In this document: piece after piece, positions 44,039 to 52,293 of the stretch
Layout: each line of letters begins with the position of its first letter
Position numbering within the stretch: the stretch's first letter is position 1
NCBI RefSeq assembly: GCF_004682055.1
Contig: NZ_QUZU01000005.1
Location: 151,121-215,120 of the forward strand
Direction: 5' to 3'
DNA: 64,000 nucleotides
Origin: Pseudomonas kairouanensis
Lineage (GTDB): Bacteria; Pseudomonadota; Gammaproteobacteria; Pseudomonadales; Pseudomonadaceae
Position numbers and translations under genes: made by a program
The notes under the pieces: generated by a model
Database searches by the model: none
What the model was told of the DNA's origin: nothing
What the model saw: only the letters and a program-made list of their open reading frames with translations

Positions 44039-44524
44039 CTAGCTGAAGGTTTGTGTACGCAACCACGCTTCTACTTTTTGCCATCGGCCAACCTCGGAAA
44101 GCTTCGACCTTCCTGCATCTAGAATCTCAAGCAGTCGCTGTCTCTCCGCACGAGAGGGAAACCAATCATCAATCTCGACGCTGCAGTGAATGGACTCGCT
44201 CAATGCCCACCTAACGATCATGTCCGCAGCGGCTCTGTAGTGATCGGCCATGAATGGGCGATGACCACCCACAGACCAGCCGCGCTCCGCTAGCTCATCG
44301 GTCACGTCAATAATGCCAAGGTCACCAAAGTAGGCTGTGGTGTCAGGGTAATGAATGCCTGCTAACGACACCTTAGCCACGCCGGATTCCCGATCAAAAT
44401 ATGCAAGGAAATGCCACCCACCCGTGGTGCTTCCTGGATGTGGAAAATTGATGGCGGCTTTCCCTGTTATGTAGTGCTGATGCGAGACGCGTTTGAGGTC
44501 AAAGTCGAAAAGCGGCTTAGTCAT
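44039..44524 (-). CDS. Hypothetical protein, 161 aa
   Basis: Unrecognised soluble protein. It has a strand-rich N-terminus (FDFDLKRVSHQHYITGKAAINF, GWHFLAYFDRESGVAKVSLAGIHYPDT) and a helical C-terminus (HYRAAADMIVRWAL, RAERQRLLEILDAGRSKLSEVGRWQKVEAWLRTQ). ATG 44524 is the first start with a plausible leader. It is divergent from the CBASS operon; I cannot link it to that system. Confidence 0.6.
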   Translation of the reverse strand: MTKPLFDFDLKRVSHQHYITGKAAINFPHPGSTTGGWHFLAYFDRESGVAKVSLAGIHYPDTTAYFGDLGIIDVTDELAERGWSVGGHRPFMADHYRAAADMIVRWALSESIHCSVEIDDWFPSRAERQRLLEILDAGRSKLSEVGRWQKVEAWLRTQTFS

Positions 44525-44731
44525 TTGATTGCTCCTCAGCGCTTGGGGCTCTACCGGTGTCGCTACGAGGAATCGCCTTTGCGTCGAGTAATCGTGGTGA
44601 TGCAAGTCTAGCAGCCTTCACATCCGAGAGCTCCAGAGTCCAAGGACGCCTTAGGCACAGCATGTAGTGCTTGAAAGTTTTTTAAATACTACATATGGTA
44701 GAGGCTACTTGGAATCACAGCAGGGCGATCC

Positions 44732-45850
44732 ATGTCAAGTTTCATTCAATGGGCTATTTCGCTCATCAGTACCTTCGCCGCTTGGCACATGCGGAAGCGA
44801 AATCTGGGGCTGGCGTTAGCAACCCTTTGCGTAGGTGGGCTCGTCAGCATGTCTCTCGGCGATTTCACAGTCGAAGGTCGACAGATAGGCGGTTTCATCG
44901 AGTTCTTGAAAGTTTCCGTTACCGGTGGATTGCCGACGGCGGTTACCACATTGATCGCATGGGCTCTTATGCTTGGCTTCCTTGTAGCGGTCGTGCTCAC
45001 CCTCGTGATCTATAGGAGGGAGGTGAAGGAGGCTGATACCAAGCGGGTTGTGGTCGTTGAACTGCGAGGCTTGGTTGATACTTCTGATGCCCCACTGATT
45101 TCCGCTATTCCTGCGAGGTTCATTGGGCGCAGAGAAGACAGCCGAGTAGAACTGCGCAGCATGGTTTCGCCAAGCGAACTAAATGTTCCAGCTGCGCTCG
45201 CAGAATTGGCACACATACCTCGCAACCTCAGGCTTCGGCGCGGTGACACTTCGAGATCCGATGTACAGGTTTTCGCTGGCGGCGTGATGCAGGTTCCGCT
45301 CTTGTTTTACGCGGGGGTGCTGCTTGATGACGAAGGTCGCGTGACGCTTATGGATTGGGATCGTACAAAGGAACAATGGCGGGAGTTGACGGACATTGAT
45401 TCTGGCAATCGCTTCGAGGTCGACGGACTGGATGACGCAAAGCGCAGTGCCCCGGTCGTAATGGCAGTTTCCGCTTCTTACACTGCGGAACTTGCTGATA
45501 TTAGAGAAACGTTTCCGGGTATGCCCCTGATACATCTCTTTCGCCCTTACCCACGTGTTAACGCCTTGTGGTCAGAGAAAGAACAAGTCGCTCTTACTGA
45601 TCAGTTCCTCGGCGTTCTGTCCGAGCTCCAGAATCGTGGGGTATCGTGTATACATCTCGTTCTCGCCGCCTCAGCCAGCTTGTCCATTCGATTCGGTAAA
45701 GCCTATGACGCTCGCAATATGCCGGCGCTGCAGTGTTACCAGTGGGAGAAAGGACAAACACCTGCTTACCCATGGAGTGTCCGGATGCCCTTGACGCTAG
45801 GCGCTTCTGCTACCTACGTTCCCACAGAAATTCAAACTGCTTACGCCTGA
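44732..45850 (+). CDS. cap14: CBASS effector, transmembrane-SAVED protein
   Basis: A 372-aa protein. Two N-terminal membrane segments (about residues 25-43 and 72-96) are followed by a SAVED cyclic-oligonucleotide sensor domain (about 165-372, with FAGGVMQVPLLFYAGVLLDDEGRVTLMDWDR and IHLVLAASASLSIRFGKAYDARNMPALQCYQWE). This is the Cap14-type layout, in which nucleotide binding is thought to trigger membrane damage. First gene of the CBASS operon, 7 bp before the cyclase. Confidence 0.87.
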   Translation: MSSFIQWAISLISTFAAWHMRKRNLGLALATLCVGGLVSMSLGDFTVEGRQIGGFIEFLKVSVTGGLPTAVTTLIAWALMLGFLVAVVLTLVIYRREVKEADTKRVVVVELRGLVDTSDAPLISAIPARFIGRREDSRVELRSMVSPSELNVPAALAELAHIPRNLRLRRGDTSRSDVQVFAGGVMQVPLLFYAGVLLDDEGRVTLMDWDRTKEQWRELTDIDSGNRFEVDGLDDAKRSAPVVMAVSASYTAELADIRETFPGMPLIHLFRPYPRVNALWSEKEQVALTDQFLGVLSELQNRGVSCIHLVLAASASLSIRFGKAYDARNMPALQCYQWEKGQTPAYPWSVRMPLTLGASATYVPTEIQTAYA

Positions 45851-45857
45851 GGTGTCC

Positions 45858-47081
45858 ATGCTGCCCATGTTTGAGCCGAAAACCCGCCTCTTGGCGAAAA
45901 CCATTCAGGTGGCGAATGAGGAGACCCAGTGGGAGTCCTTTATTGTCAAGCTGCTGAAAAAACTTGAACTGCCAGAAGAGAAGAGAAGGGCCGCTGAGGC
46001 TCGGTATTACGAGCTCGCCCGACATGTGGCGCATAAGCTGAATATGCGTGAAGAAAACGTGCATGTCGTCGTACAGGGTTCGATGCGTACCCAAACCACC
46101 GTTGCGGGCTACGGGCCGGAAAAGTTCGACCTCGATATAGTGATTAAGGTACGCGGTGGGCCTCTATCAGTTATGCCACCCGACATGTTCTTCAATACCT
46201 TCGGGGAGGCACTCCGGGGGATCCCTGGGGCTGGTGAACCTGAGGCGAAGAACCGTTGTTGGCGACTGCGATACCCCGGGGAGTCGTTCTACTTCGACGT
46301 TACTCCTGCCGTTCCCGTTTCGTACGCCATTACGGGTGCGGACTTGCGGGTACGCGATCAGGAGAAAGGTTGGAGCCCTTCAAACCCTGAAGAGTTCGCT
46401 AGCTGGTTCTGTTCAATTGCTCAGCTCAGATTTGCTTTTGAGCAGCGCCGGTGGTTGATCAAAGCCGAAGACGCTGTTGTTAAGGTAGATCCACTCCCCA
46501 GTGAGCCTGTGCGGATCGATGACATTTTGCGTCGGCTGGTACAGTTAATGAAGCTGCACCGTGATAGCTATTTCCGAAAGCTACCCGATGAGCGCCGCAT
46601 GGCAATGCCGATTTCTGTGATCTTAGTTACGCTTGCGACCAAGGCGTACCAGGATATGGCAACTCAAGAGCCCAATGCTTTTGTATCGGCAATTGACGTG
46701 GTTTTGGAAGTTGTCGAGCGCATGCCTGTCTATATCAAGCGTGACCGCCAATTCGAGGTTAACAACCCTGCTTTAGAAGGCCCTTATCCAGAAAACTTCG
46801 CTGATAAGTGGAATCATGACGGTGGGCTTCGTGCCCGAGAGTTCAACACATGGCACCGTCAACTGAGCGATGATCTCTTCGCGCTCTTCGTAGCCGGTTA
46901 CAGTAAGCGCTCGGAAGAAAAAATTCGTGCCGTTTTCGGGGAGGTCGGTGTGTCTGGGTGGAAGGAAATGCAGCCCCAGCCAACGGGTATTTTAGGTGGC
47001 CTCCTGGCAACTGCGCCAGGCAACTCGGCAACGCAGCCTCAACGGCCTCGCTCTACAGGGGAGCGCGACACGCTTGCTTGA
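45858..47081 (+). CDS. CBASS CD-NTase (cyclic oligonucleotide synthase)
   Basis: A 407-aa nucleotidyltransferase of the cGAS/DncV-like type. The active site is complete: GS in VVQGSMRTQTTV, DxD in KFDLDIVIKV, and the third Asp in FYFDVTPAVPV. It makes a cyclic di- or trinucleotide on phage infection that activates the SAVED effector. ATG 45858 follows GAGGTG; an in-frame GTG at 45852 is possible. The C-terminus (ending LLATAPGNS and a flexible tail) is the expected site for Cap2-mediated conjugation. It overlaps the Cap2 gene. Confidence 0.9.
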   Translation: MLPMFEPKTRLLAKTIQVANEETQWESFIVKLLKKLELPEEKRRAAEARYYELARHVAHKLNMREENVHVVVQGSMRTQTTVAGYGPEKFDLDIVIKVRGGPLSVMPPDMFFNTFGEALRGIPGAGEPEAKNRCWRLRYPGESFYFDVTPAVPVSYAITGADLRVRDQEKGWSPSNPEEFASWFCSIAQLRFAFEQRRWLIKAEDAVVKVDPLPSEPVRIDDILRRLVQLMKLHRDSYFRKLPDERRMAMPISVILVTLATKAYQDMATQEPNAFVSAIDVVLEVVERMPVYIKRDRQFEVNNPALEGPYPENFADKWNHDGGLRAREFNTWHRQLSDDLFALFVAGYSKRSEEKIRAVFGEVGVSGWKEMQPQPTGILGGLLATAPGNSATQPQRPRSTGERDTLA

Positions 47082-48807
47082 TCCGGGATTTGGAAGGACG
47101 CCGTATGAGCTTGCGGCACAGGCCATACAAGATTGGCTTGATGGGCCAGGCTCGACATTCGCGGTACCCTCTCGCCGCGCGCACAACAGGGGAAAGATGC
47201 ATGTCTGGGATCTTGAGTTGGTACATCCTAGCCAAGGTTCCCAACGTGCCGAGATTTGTATTTCTATAGATTTTCCGGCTGTGCCCCCAGCCGTTTATTT
47301 ATCCAAGCGACTTTGCCTAGTATGGCCGCATGTGGAAGAGACAGGCTTGTTCTGCCACGGTGTGCAACCCTCGCCGGATGACTACGACAACCCTGTGGGT
47401 GCCGTGAAAGCAGTGCTGACAAAGCTAGAGGACTTCTGGCAAAACACTCAGGATCCAGCTTGGATTCAGACAGAGTTCCAGAGAGAAAGCTTGTCGTACT
47501 GGGCGCGTTTTTGTCTGAGGCAAAGAGCTTTAAATGGAGGAGTGGCGCCAATCTGTGCTCGAGTAAATTATTCGCAGGTAGATGATCCAGTGGAAGGTCG
47601 GGTCGCAGCGTATTTTTCAGGGCAGAGAGAGAAACGAATTACGAGCCTGCTCGCCAACCTAGGTGATACAGACCCGCATTCCCTTGCCACCCGTCACGGC
47701 TGGTCGCACGGCACTTTGAAAAGGGGGGGCTCGTTATTTATTCCTTTACCGGACTCGTTTCTTTGGACTCCCGACGCCTGGCCGACCTCAATCGATGAAC
47801 TCAATGCGCTAATAAGCCATTTGACCGGCGATACTCACAGGCTTAAAGCTTGGCTAATAGAAAAGAGCCAAAAATTTGAACAAATACTGATGGTTGTTTT
47901 CGTTCAGTCCGATGTCTGTTATGGCTACCTACTTGAGGCTCCAACGATTCCGGGTATGAGCAGGCCGCGTATCACTCCGATTTACTTTGACCGTGTGGAT
48001 GCTAATTGGGCTTTAGCGCGGGATCAAAACCTGGGGGCGGTGGATCGGCGCCGAAGCGTTAAGGCTTTGGTTCTAGGTTGTGGCTCACTCGGCTCAATGG
48101 TCATTGAACACTTGGCGAGAGCAGGAGTGGGCAGCATTGACATCGTCGACAAGGAGAGTTTCGACGCTGCGAACTGCGCCAGACATGTGCTCGGTGCTGA
48201 TAGTATCGATTTGGGCAAGGCCAATGAAATGACTTCCCGTCTGCTGCGACTCGTCCCTTCAGTACAGGTGAATGCACATCGCGTTAAGGCAGAGCGCTGG
48301 GTTCCTTCACAGTGTAGGCCAGGACAGTACGAGGTTGTGGTTGATCTGACGGGTGAAGCTGCCGTGCGCAGCATGCTCGTTCGGTATCGCAATCTGTGTT
48401 TCGATGGCTCAGCAATTTTCCACGCTTGGATGGAACCGTTTTGCGCAGCAGCCCACCTAGTCCACCTGGCTCCGGCGGATCAATACCCCGTTGAAGAGCC
48501 AGCGGTTGGTGTGAACGTCGCCCAGTGGCCATCCGGCACCCTCATCCAGCTACCTGCTTGCGGAACAGGGTTTCATCCCTATGGATCATCTGATGTCGCT
48601 CAGGTCGCAGGATTTGTATCAGAGCGTACGCTCGCTGTAATAGACGGTGTGGCTAAAGACTCCCAAGTGTGGAGTTGGGTTAGATCTGAAGGGTTTTTCA
48701 GCACTCTCAGCGTTGCAGCAGTATGTGGCCCGTATGTCCCAAAGACGAAAAGCATATTTGACTCTGTTCAGTTGACTCGATCATTCCATGATATTTATGG
48801 AGGGTAG
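47074..48807 (+). CDS. cap2: CBASS Cap2, E1-E2 ubiquitin-transferase-like protein
   Basis: About 577 aa. N-terminal E2-like domain (about residues 15-150, probable catalytic Cys in GLFCHGVQPSPDDYDNPVGAV), a linker, then an E1-like adenylation domain (about 325-577) with VLGCGSLGSMVIEHLARAGVG and IVDKESFDAANCARH. Cap2 conjugates the CD-NTase C-terminus to targets and primes it. I favour a TTG start at 47074, which overlaps the cyclase stop and has GGGGAG at 10 nt; a GTG at 46996 would lengthen it by 26 residues inside the cyclase gene. Confidence 0.87.
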   Translation: MLDPGFGRTPYELAAQAIQDWLDGPGSTFAVPSRRAHNRGKMHVWDLELVHPSQGSQRAEICISIDFPAVPPAVYLSKRLCLVWPHVEETGLFCHGVQPSPDDYDNPVGAVKAVLTKLEDFWQNTQDPAWIQTEFQRESLSYWARFCLRQRALNGGVAPICARVNYSQVDDPVEGRVAAYFSGQREKRITSLLANLGDTDPHSLATRHGWSHGTLKRGGSLFIPLPDSFLWTPDAWPTSIDELNALISHLTGDTHRLKAWLIEKSQKFEQILMVVFVQSDVCYGYLLEAPTIPGMSRPRITPIYFDRVDANWALARDQNLGAVDRRRSVKALVLGCGSLGSMVIEHLARAGVGSIDIVDKESFDAANCARHVLGADSIDLGKANEMTSRLLRLVPSVQVNAHRVKAERWVPSQCRPGQYEVVVDLTGEAAVRSMLVRYRNLCFDGSAIFHAWMEPFCAAAHLVHLAPADQYPVEEPAVGVNVAQWPSGTLIQLPACGTGFHPYGSSDVAQVAGFVSERTLAVIDGVAKDSQVWSWVRSEGFFSTLSVAAVCGPYVPKTKSIFDSVQLTRSFHDIYGG

Positions 48808-49285
48808 ATATCCTTTGCGCTTCCAAATACCAGATGCAGCCTGGTGTCTGGAGTTTCCTAAGGAAGCGGTGCTTCAGCTACAGGCGCTTGCCCAGAAGGG
48901 TGGGCAGTCACGCGAGTTGGTTGGACAGCTATACACCCGTGATCTTCAGGCTCTTTCAGTGCAGGTAGACCACGTAACGCTAATTGCGCCACTCTGGGCC
49001 AGGTTCACTTCTGTCCGTTTAGATATGAAGGCTGTACGTCGTGAGCGAGATCGCTTGTTTGTTCAGGGACTTCACTGCATCGGCTTCTGGCATTCGCATC
49101 CCGAGCTGGAGCCACATATTTCGCCGACTGACGTTGCCATGGCTGAGGAACAGGCACGAGCTGGAAAATCAGGTTACCAGGGGCTGGTATTCATGATCCT
49201 TGGCACCGCACCTGCACCAATGGGATTTGGAGTGTGGGTACATGATGGAGCAACGCTCTGGCGTGCTGAAAGCCTCATTCGATAA
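48788..49285 (+). CDS. cap3: CBASS Cap3, JAB/JAMM isopeptidase
   Basis: A 165-aa metal-dependent isopeptidase with all JAMM ligands: Glu43 in SRELVGQ, then His102, His104, Ser112 and Asp115 in FWHSHPELEPHISPTD. Cap3 removes the Cap2-made conjugates. The ATG at 48788 overlaps the Cap2 gene; a TTG at 48815 with GGAGGG at 10 nt, placed after the Cap2 stop, may be the real start. Last gene of the type II CBASS operon. Confidence 0.88.
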   Translation: MIFMEGRYPLRFQIPDAAWCLEFPKEAVLQLQALAQKGGQSRELVGQLYTRDLQALSVQVDHVTLIAPLWARFTSVRLDMKAVRRERDRLFVQGLHCIGFWHSHPELEPHISPTDVAMAEEQARAGKSGYQGLVFMILGTAPAPMGFGVWVHDGATLWRAESLIR

Positions 49286-49288
49286 CCG

Positions 49289-49906
49289 TCATTTAGTTGA
49301 GCTATCTAGAAGTTGCAGAACCAGCGAGGCCACATTTTTTGCATCATCAATTCCTCGATGATAAGTCCCGTCCCATACGATCCCCAGCTTTTCTATACAA
49401 GGCTTTAGGCCAGAGGGCCGTTGACCAGAATCGTATTCCACCCAATTTTTTACATTGAAGTGGGGGATGCTTTCCAGGATGGCGCTGCACTGATTGATTG
49501 CCCCATCGCGTTGAATCTGGACGGCGTCGTAACTACCCCATGAGGCCCAAGCAACATCATCATAGGTACTAATGAAGTCCCTGAGTCGCTGCATTGCGTC
49601 AGTAAAGCTGGGCGCCGAATCAATATCGCGTTGCGCTATGGTCGTCAGCTTCTTACAGAAAGGAGTGAGTACCGGGTGCAGGTGGGGACGTACAAAAGTC
49701 TGAAAGCTTTTCGTCTTTTGCTTCCTATGAAGATCTATCACGACAAGGCCGATCTCAATAGTCTCCATTTCACTGGGCTTCACAACCAAGGCCCGCGAAT
49801 GATCACCCACCTCTATCTCATCACAGGTGGCCTCAAGGTCAACGCATAAAAGATACCGGAACCGCTTGAGGTCGTGGTAAATGCTCTGTATTACTCGGAT
49901 AGGCAT
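49289..49906 (-). CDS. ERI-1-like DEDDh 3'-5' exonuclease
   Basis: About 205-aa exonuclease with Exo I LLCVDLEATCD, Exo II in WASWGSYDAVQIQRD, and Exo III HRGIDDAKNVASL. This matches the ERI-1/KapD-like group that trims structured RNA 3' ends. It ends only a few bases from the Cap3 stop, convergent with CBASS. It could be a defence accessory or an independent gene; position alone does not decide. Confidence 0.85.
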   Translation of the reverse strand: MPIRVIQSIYHDLKRFRYLLCVDLEATCDEIEVGDHSRALVVKPSEMETIEIGLVVIDLHRKQKTKSFQTFVRPHLHPVLTPFCKKLTTIAQRDIDSAPSFTDAMQRLRDFISTYDDVAWASWGSYDAVQIQRDGAINQCSAILESIPHFNVKNWVEYDSGQRPSGLKPCIEKLGIVWDGTYHRGIDDAKNVASLVLQLLDSSTK

Positions 49907-50142
49907 AGTCCAACAGGCCATCTGATTGGGGGAGATCTACGATTCTACGACCTTTCTACATTCGCCGCTCCGTTCGTTGTTTATGCCAAGTGCCAGCAGA
50001 CTCGTCTAGTGCTGGAGCCTAGGGTATCAGCCAACTACAGGATCCGATTCGAGTAGTAAAATCTTCTGTTCGTGTCCTTAGTCCATTTCGAGCACGTACT
50101 GGAAATGGGGACACAGCTTTTTCGGATTGCACGTTATCAGTA

Positions 50143-50349
50143 TCACTCATCAAGTGAGGTACCACATTGCATGCATTCGGGAGCTTTTAGGCCGTCTCCA
50201 CAGATAGCGCAGCGTTGTTTATCTGCAACGCATGAACCATGCTCACAATGGTCGCAGAAATTCACTGGGCCTTCATCCCCTTGCGTGGCCGCTATGTATA
50301 GATCCGCAAAGTATTGCCCCGTAAGCATCGGGTCATCAATAGACCTCAT
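50143..50349 (-). CDS. Small zinc-ribbon protein, 68 aa
   Basis: Contains three Cys pairs (FCDHCEHGSC, CAICGDG, CMQCGTS), as in small zinc ribbons that bind nucleic acid or protein. No strong ribosome binding site is seen before either Met start, so expression is uncertain. It lies between the exonuclease and the DAC-like gene. Confidence 0.5.
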   Translation of the reverse strand: MRSIDDPMLTGQYFADLYIAATQGDEGPVNFCDHCEHGSCVADKQRCAICGDGLKAPECMQCGTSLDE

Positions 50350-50660
50350 GGAGTGTCAGATTTTAGCTGCAGAGCGTATCGACGGAAGGTACCTTTTGGC
50401 CCTCATCGTCGGATGGGCCGATCTTCACATGGTGTAGATTTTTCGAATTGGCAGGTGGCTAATTCTTGAGCATATACATTTTTGCCGACGAGACGAGTGA
50501 AAGCATCTGAGTCGGCCAATCCGACAAAATGATCTCCAACCGTATTGCCACAGGCTATTTCCGTAAGCACCGCTGACAGCTATGCTGGCGTGGCTTTCGA
50601 TGTCGAGCGCATCAATCGGATCAATAATTAAGCCAGAAATTATTTTATGGCGCTAACTCG
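50350..50660. other. Leader of the DAC-like/2TM-beta operon, no gene
   Basis: No coding sequence is supported. The region must hold the promoter of the two-gene operon that follows. It becomes AT-rich toward its right end. No clear boxes or repeats are visible. Confidence 0.4.
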
Positions 50661-51107
50661 GTGGGCGATAACGTGAAATTGGAACGCTTGGTCGATATGC
50701 TTAGGGAAGTAACTGCGCTTTCACGGGAAGAATTCTCAGGAGTGGGCGTGATTGTACTGGAGGATAATGTCAGTCTACCAATATTTCCAATGCGCATTGA
50801 TTTTGTGATTGATGGCTCCTTGGATAGTGCGCATTACTTGGCGGAGATATCTAATCCTAACAACGATTTGCACGATGGTTTTCATGTTTTGAATGCTGAT
50901 CTAAAAGTTGTTTCGTTGGCGCAGTATTTCTCGCCTCCGATTCCGCCCGGTGTTCTGCCAAACCGAAATCGTGTATTCGGAGGGCGATATTTGGCAGCTC
51001 TATTTGGTTCTAGCTTGCCTGGGGTGATCTTTACTGGGATTTCCACGCCGAAGCTGGGTGTGGCTGTGTTTAAAAATGGCAGTGAAGTCTATTTTCAGGA
51101 GGCATAA
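50661..51107 (+). CDS. DisA_N/diadenylate-cyclase-like domain protein
   Basis: A 148-aa single-domain protein that lines up with the diadenylate cyclase (DisA_N) core. LHDGFHVLNADLKVVSLAQYFSP takes the place of the LHDGA motif. GGRYLAALFGS (Arg109) takes the place of the G.RHRAA motif. GISTPKLGVAVFKNG takes the place of the VSEETG.ISV..NG segment. Catalytic DGA, RHR and SEE are thus DGF, RYL and STP, so it may be an altered cyclase or only a nucleotide sensor. The start codon is GTG, with a weak binding site. Its TAA abuts the ATG of a 2TM-beta effector. Low GC compared with neighbours. The assignment rests on motif pattern alone. Confidence 0.6.
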   Translation: MGDNVKLERLVDMLREVTALSREEFSGVGVIVLEDNVSLPIFPMRIDFVIDGSLDSAHYLAEISNPNNDLHDGFHVLNADLKVVSLAQYFSPPIPPGVLPNRNRVFGGRYLAALFGSSLPGVIFTGISTPKLGVAVFKNGSEVYFQEA

Positions 51108-51707
51108 ATGTTTTCTACACTTTCTCCGTTAAAAGCTATGGTGCTTGTTGCTAAGATCTATGCTTTTTTTGTGACTTTATTGATTTTTTTAATGTTTGTC
51201 TGTGGCGTGGACGTGACGCTCCAGCACGCTCTCAGGATTGTAGTTGGCGGAGCTGTAGTATTAGAGATTTCATTGTTTCTGTTAGGCAGCTTCCTGTGGA
51301 GAAAGTTGTGGAGGCGTTTTCCAGCTCTTAATGATTGGGTGTTTCCGGATTTGAATGGTATGTGGGATATGAGTATCACGTATGTTTGGGACGGTAAAGG
51401 TGGCTCAGCAAAAGCTGTCGCACATATTAAGCAAAGCTTGTTTTCAGTGAGCATGGAAGTTCACTCTGAAAGCTCTGACTCCGAAACGCTTGTGGTTAAA
51501 ACTCTGAAAGATGTCAACTCTGCTCGGCCTGTGCTTTACTATTTTTATAGGATAATCCCGAAAGGTTGTAACGATGCGGTTGGAGGCGGTTATGAGGGTG
51601 CATCAATTCTTAAGCTTTATGGTCATGAGGGTGACGTATTAAGAGGCAATTACTTTACGAGTCGAAAAAGCCAAGGGCAATTTTCACTGACAAGACTGCG
51701 GTCATAG
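51108..51707 (+). CDS. 2TM-beta (Cap15-like, S-2TMBeta) effector
   Basis: A 199-aa protein. Two membrane helices (about residues 11-33 and 42-64) and a basic linker lead to a beta-rich domain (about 79-199) starting FPDLNGMWDMSITYVW and ending GNYFTSRKSQGQFSLTR. This is the layout of the SMODS-associating 2TM beta-barrel effectors, such as Cap15 of CBASS and the effector of Panoptes, which disrupt the inner membrane. CAGGAGG before the ATG. The start follows the previous stop with no gap, so expression is coupled. Confidence 0.78.
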   Translation: MFSTLSPLKAMVLVAKIYAFFVTLLIFLMFVCGVDVTLQHALRIVVGGAVVLEISLFLLGSFLWRKLWRRFPALNDWVFPDLNGMWDMSITYVWDGKGGSAKAVAHIKQSLFSVSMEVHSESSDSETLVVKTLKDVNSARPVLYYFYRIIPKGCNDAVGGGYEGASILKLYGHEGDVLRGNYFTSRKSQGQFSLTRLRS

Positions 51708-51910
51708 ATTCTGCACAAAAGGGCATAGACACGGGGTCATATGATGTTTGCGCATATGTTTTAAACTGTGCATATTATCCACAAAGCTGGATGTTGATAA
51801 AGCCTGCGACACTAGCAACACCCTTTCACAAACTCCATAAGTAGAGAGGAGGGTGGCTTGATTATCGCCTCGCTGCACCCCACCGTCGGATAATGAGTTG
51901 TGGGTTACTG

Positions 51911-52002
51911 CCAAGCGGAGCGCGCAGGCACGAGGATGAATGCCCAAAGGGCCGAGACGCCGAAAGGTGGCTCGGTTCACGCCAGTCGACCCGTAAGTGC
52001 AG
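51911..52002 (+). repeat. Dispersed structured element, copy D
   Basis: Starts with CCAAGCGGAGCGCGCAGGC. Hairpin 1 GCCC-AAA-GGGC. Hairpin 2 CCGAG (51952) with CTCGG (51971) and an inner CGCC-GAAA-GGTG with a GNRA tetraloop. The third hairpin is degenerate (ACCCGTAAGTG), although GCAC (51928) can still pair with GTGC (51997). It lies in the 586-bp gene-free gap between the 2TM-beta effector and the papain-like gene. The rest of that gap shows nothing I can name. Confidence 0.82.
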
Positions 52003-52293
52003 GCTCAACTATGACGAAATCCTGAAGTACCTGCGAGCAGGGACGCGAAGGACGCGGTGTATTGCAGCACTCATATACCGATGGCCCAAGGCCGAGAACT
52101 TTAGGAGCTGATCACTACGCTCCGCGCCTCAGGCGAATATCCATTCCTCGAATCGGTTTTCAAGGAGTCCGCGACGGATTCACCTTGCTGATCATTACGC
52201 CTTTCAACCCGAACTAGCATTAGCGCAGGCGGAGTTTTCTGCCGCTGCGGTGCTACCGTAACAATCATTCTGTTTCGACCTTTACACACATAG

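Noticed and set aside
46996..47073. GTG start giving Cap2 26 extra residues
   Set aside because: It lies deep inside the cyclase gene and the added residues are a shadow frame; TTG 47074 has a good binding site and coupling.
50661..51107. Calling the first gene of the pair an mCpol (Panoptes) cyclase
   Set aside because: No GGDD/GGDE palm motif is present; the motif order fits a DisA_N-like domain instead.
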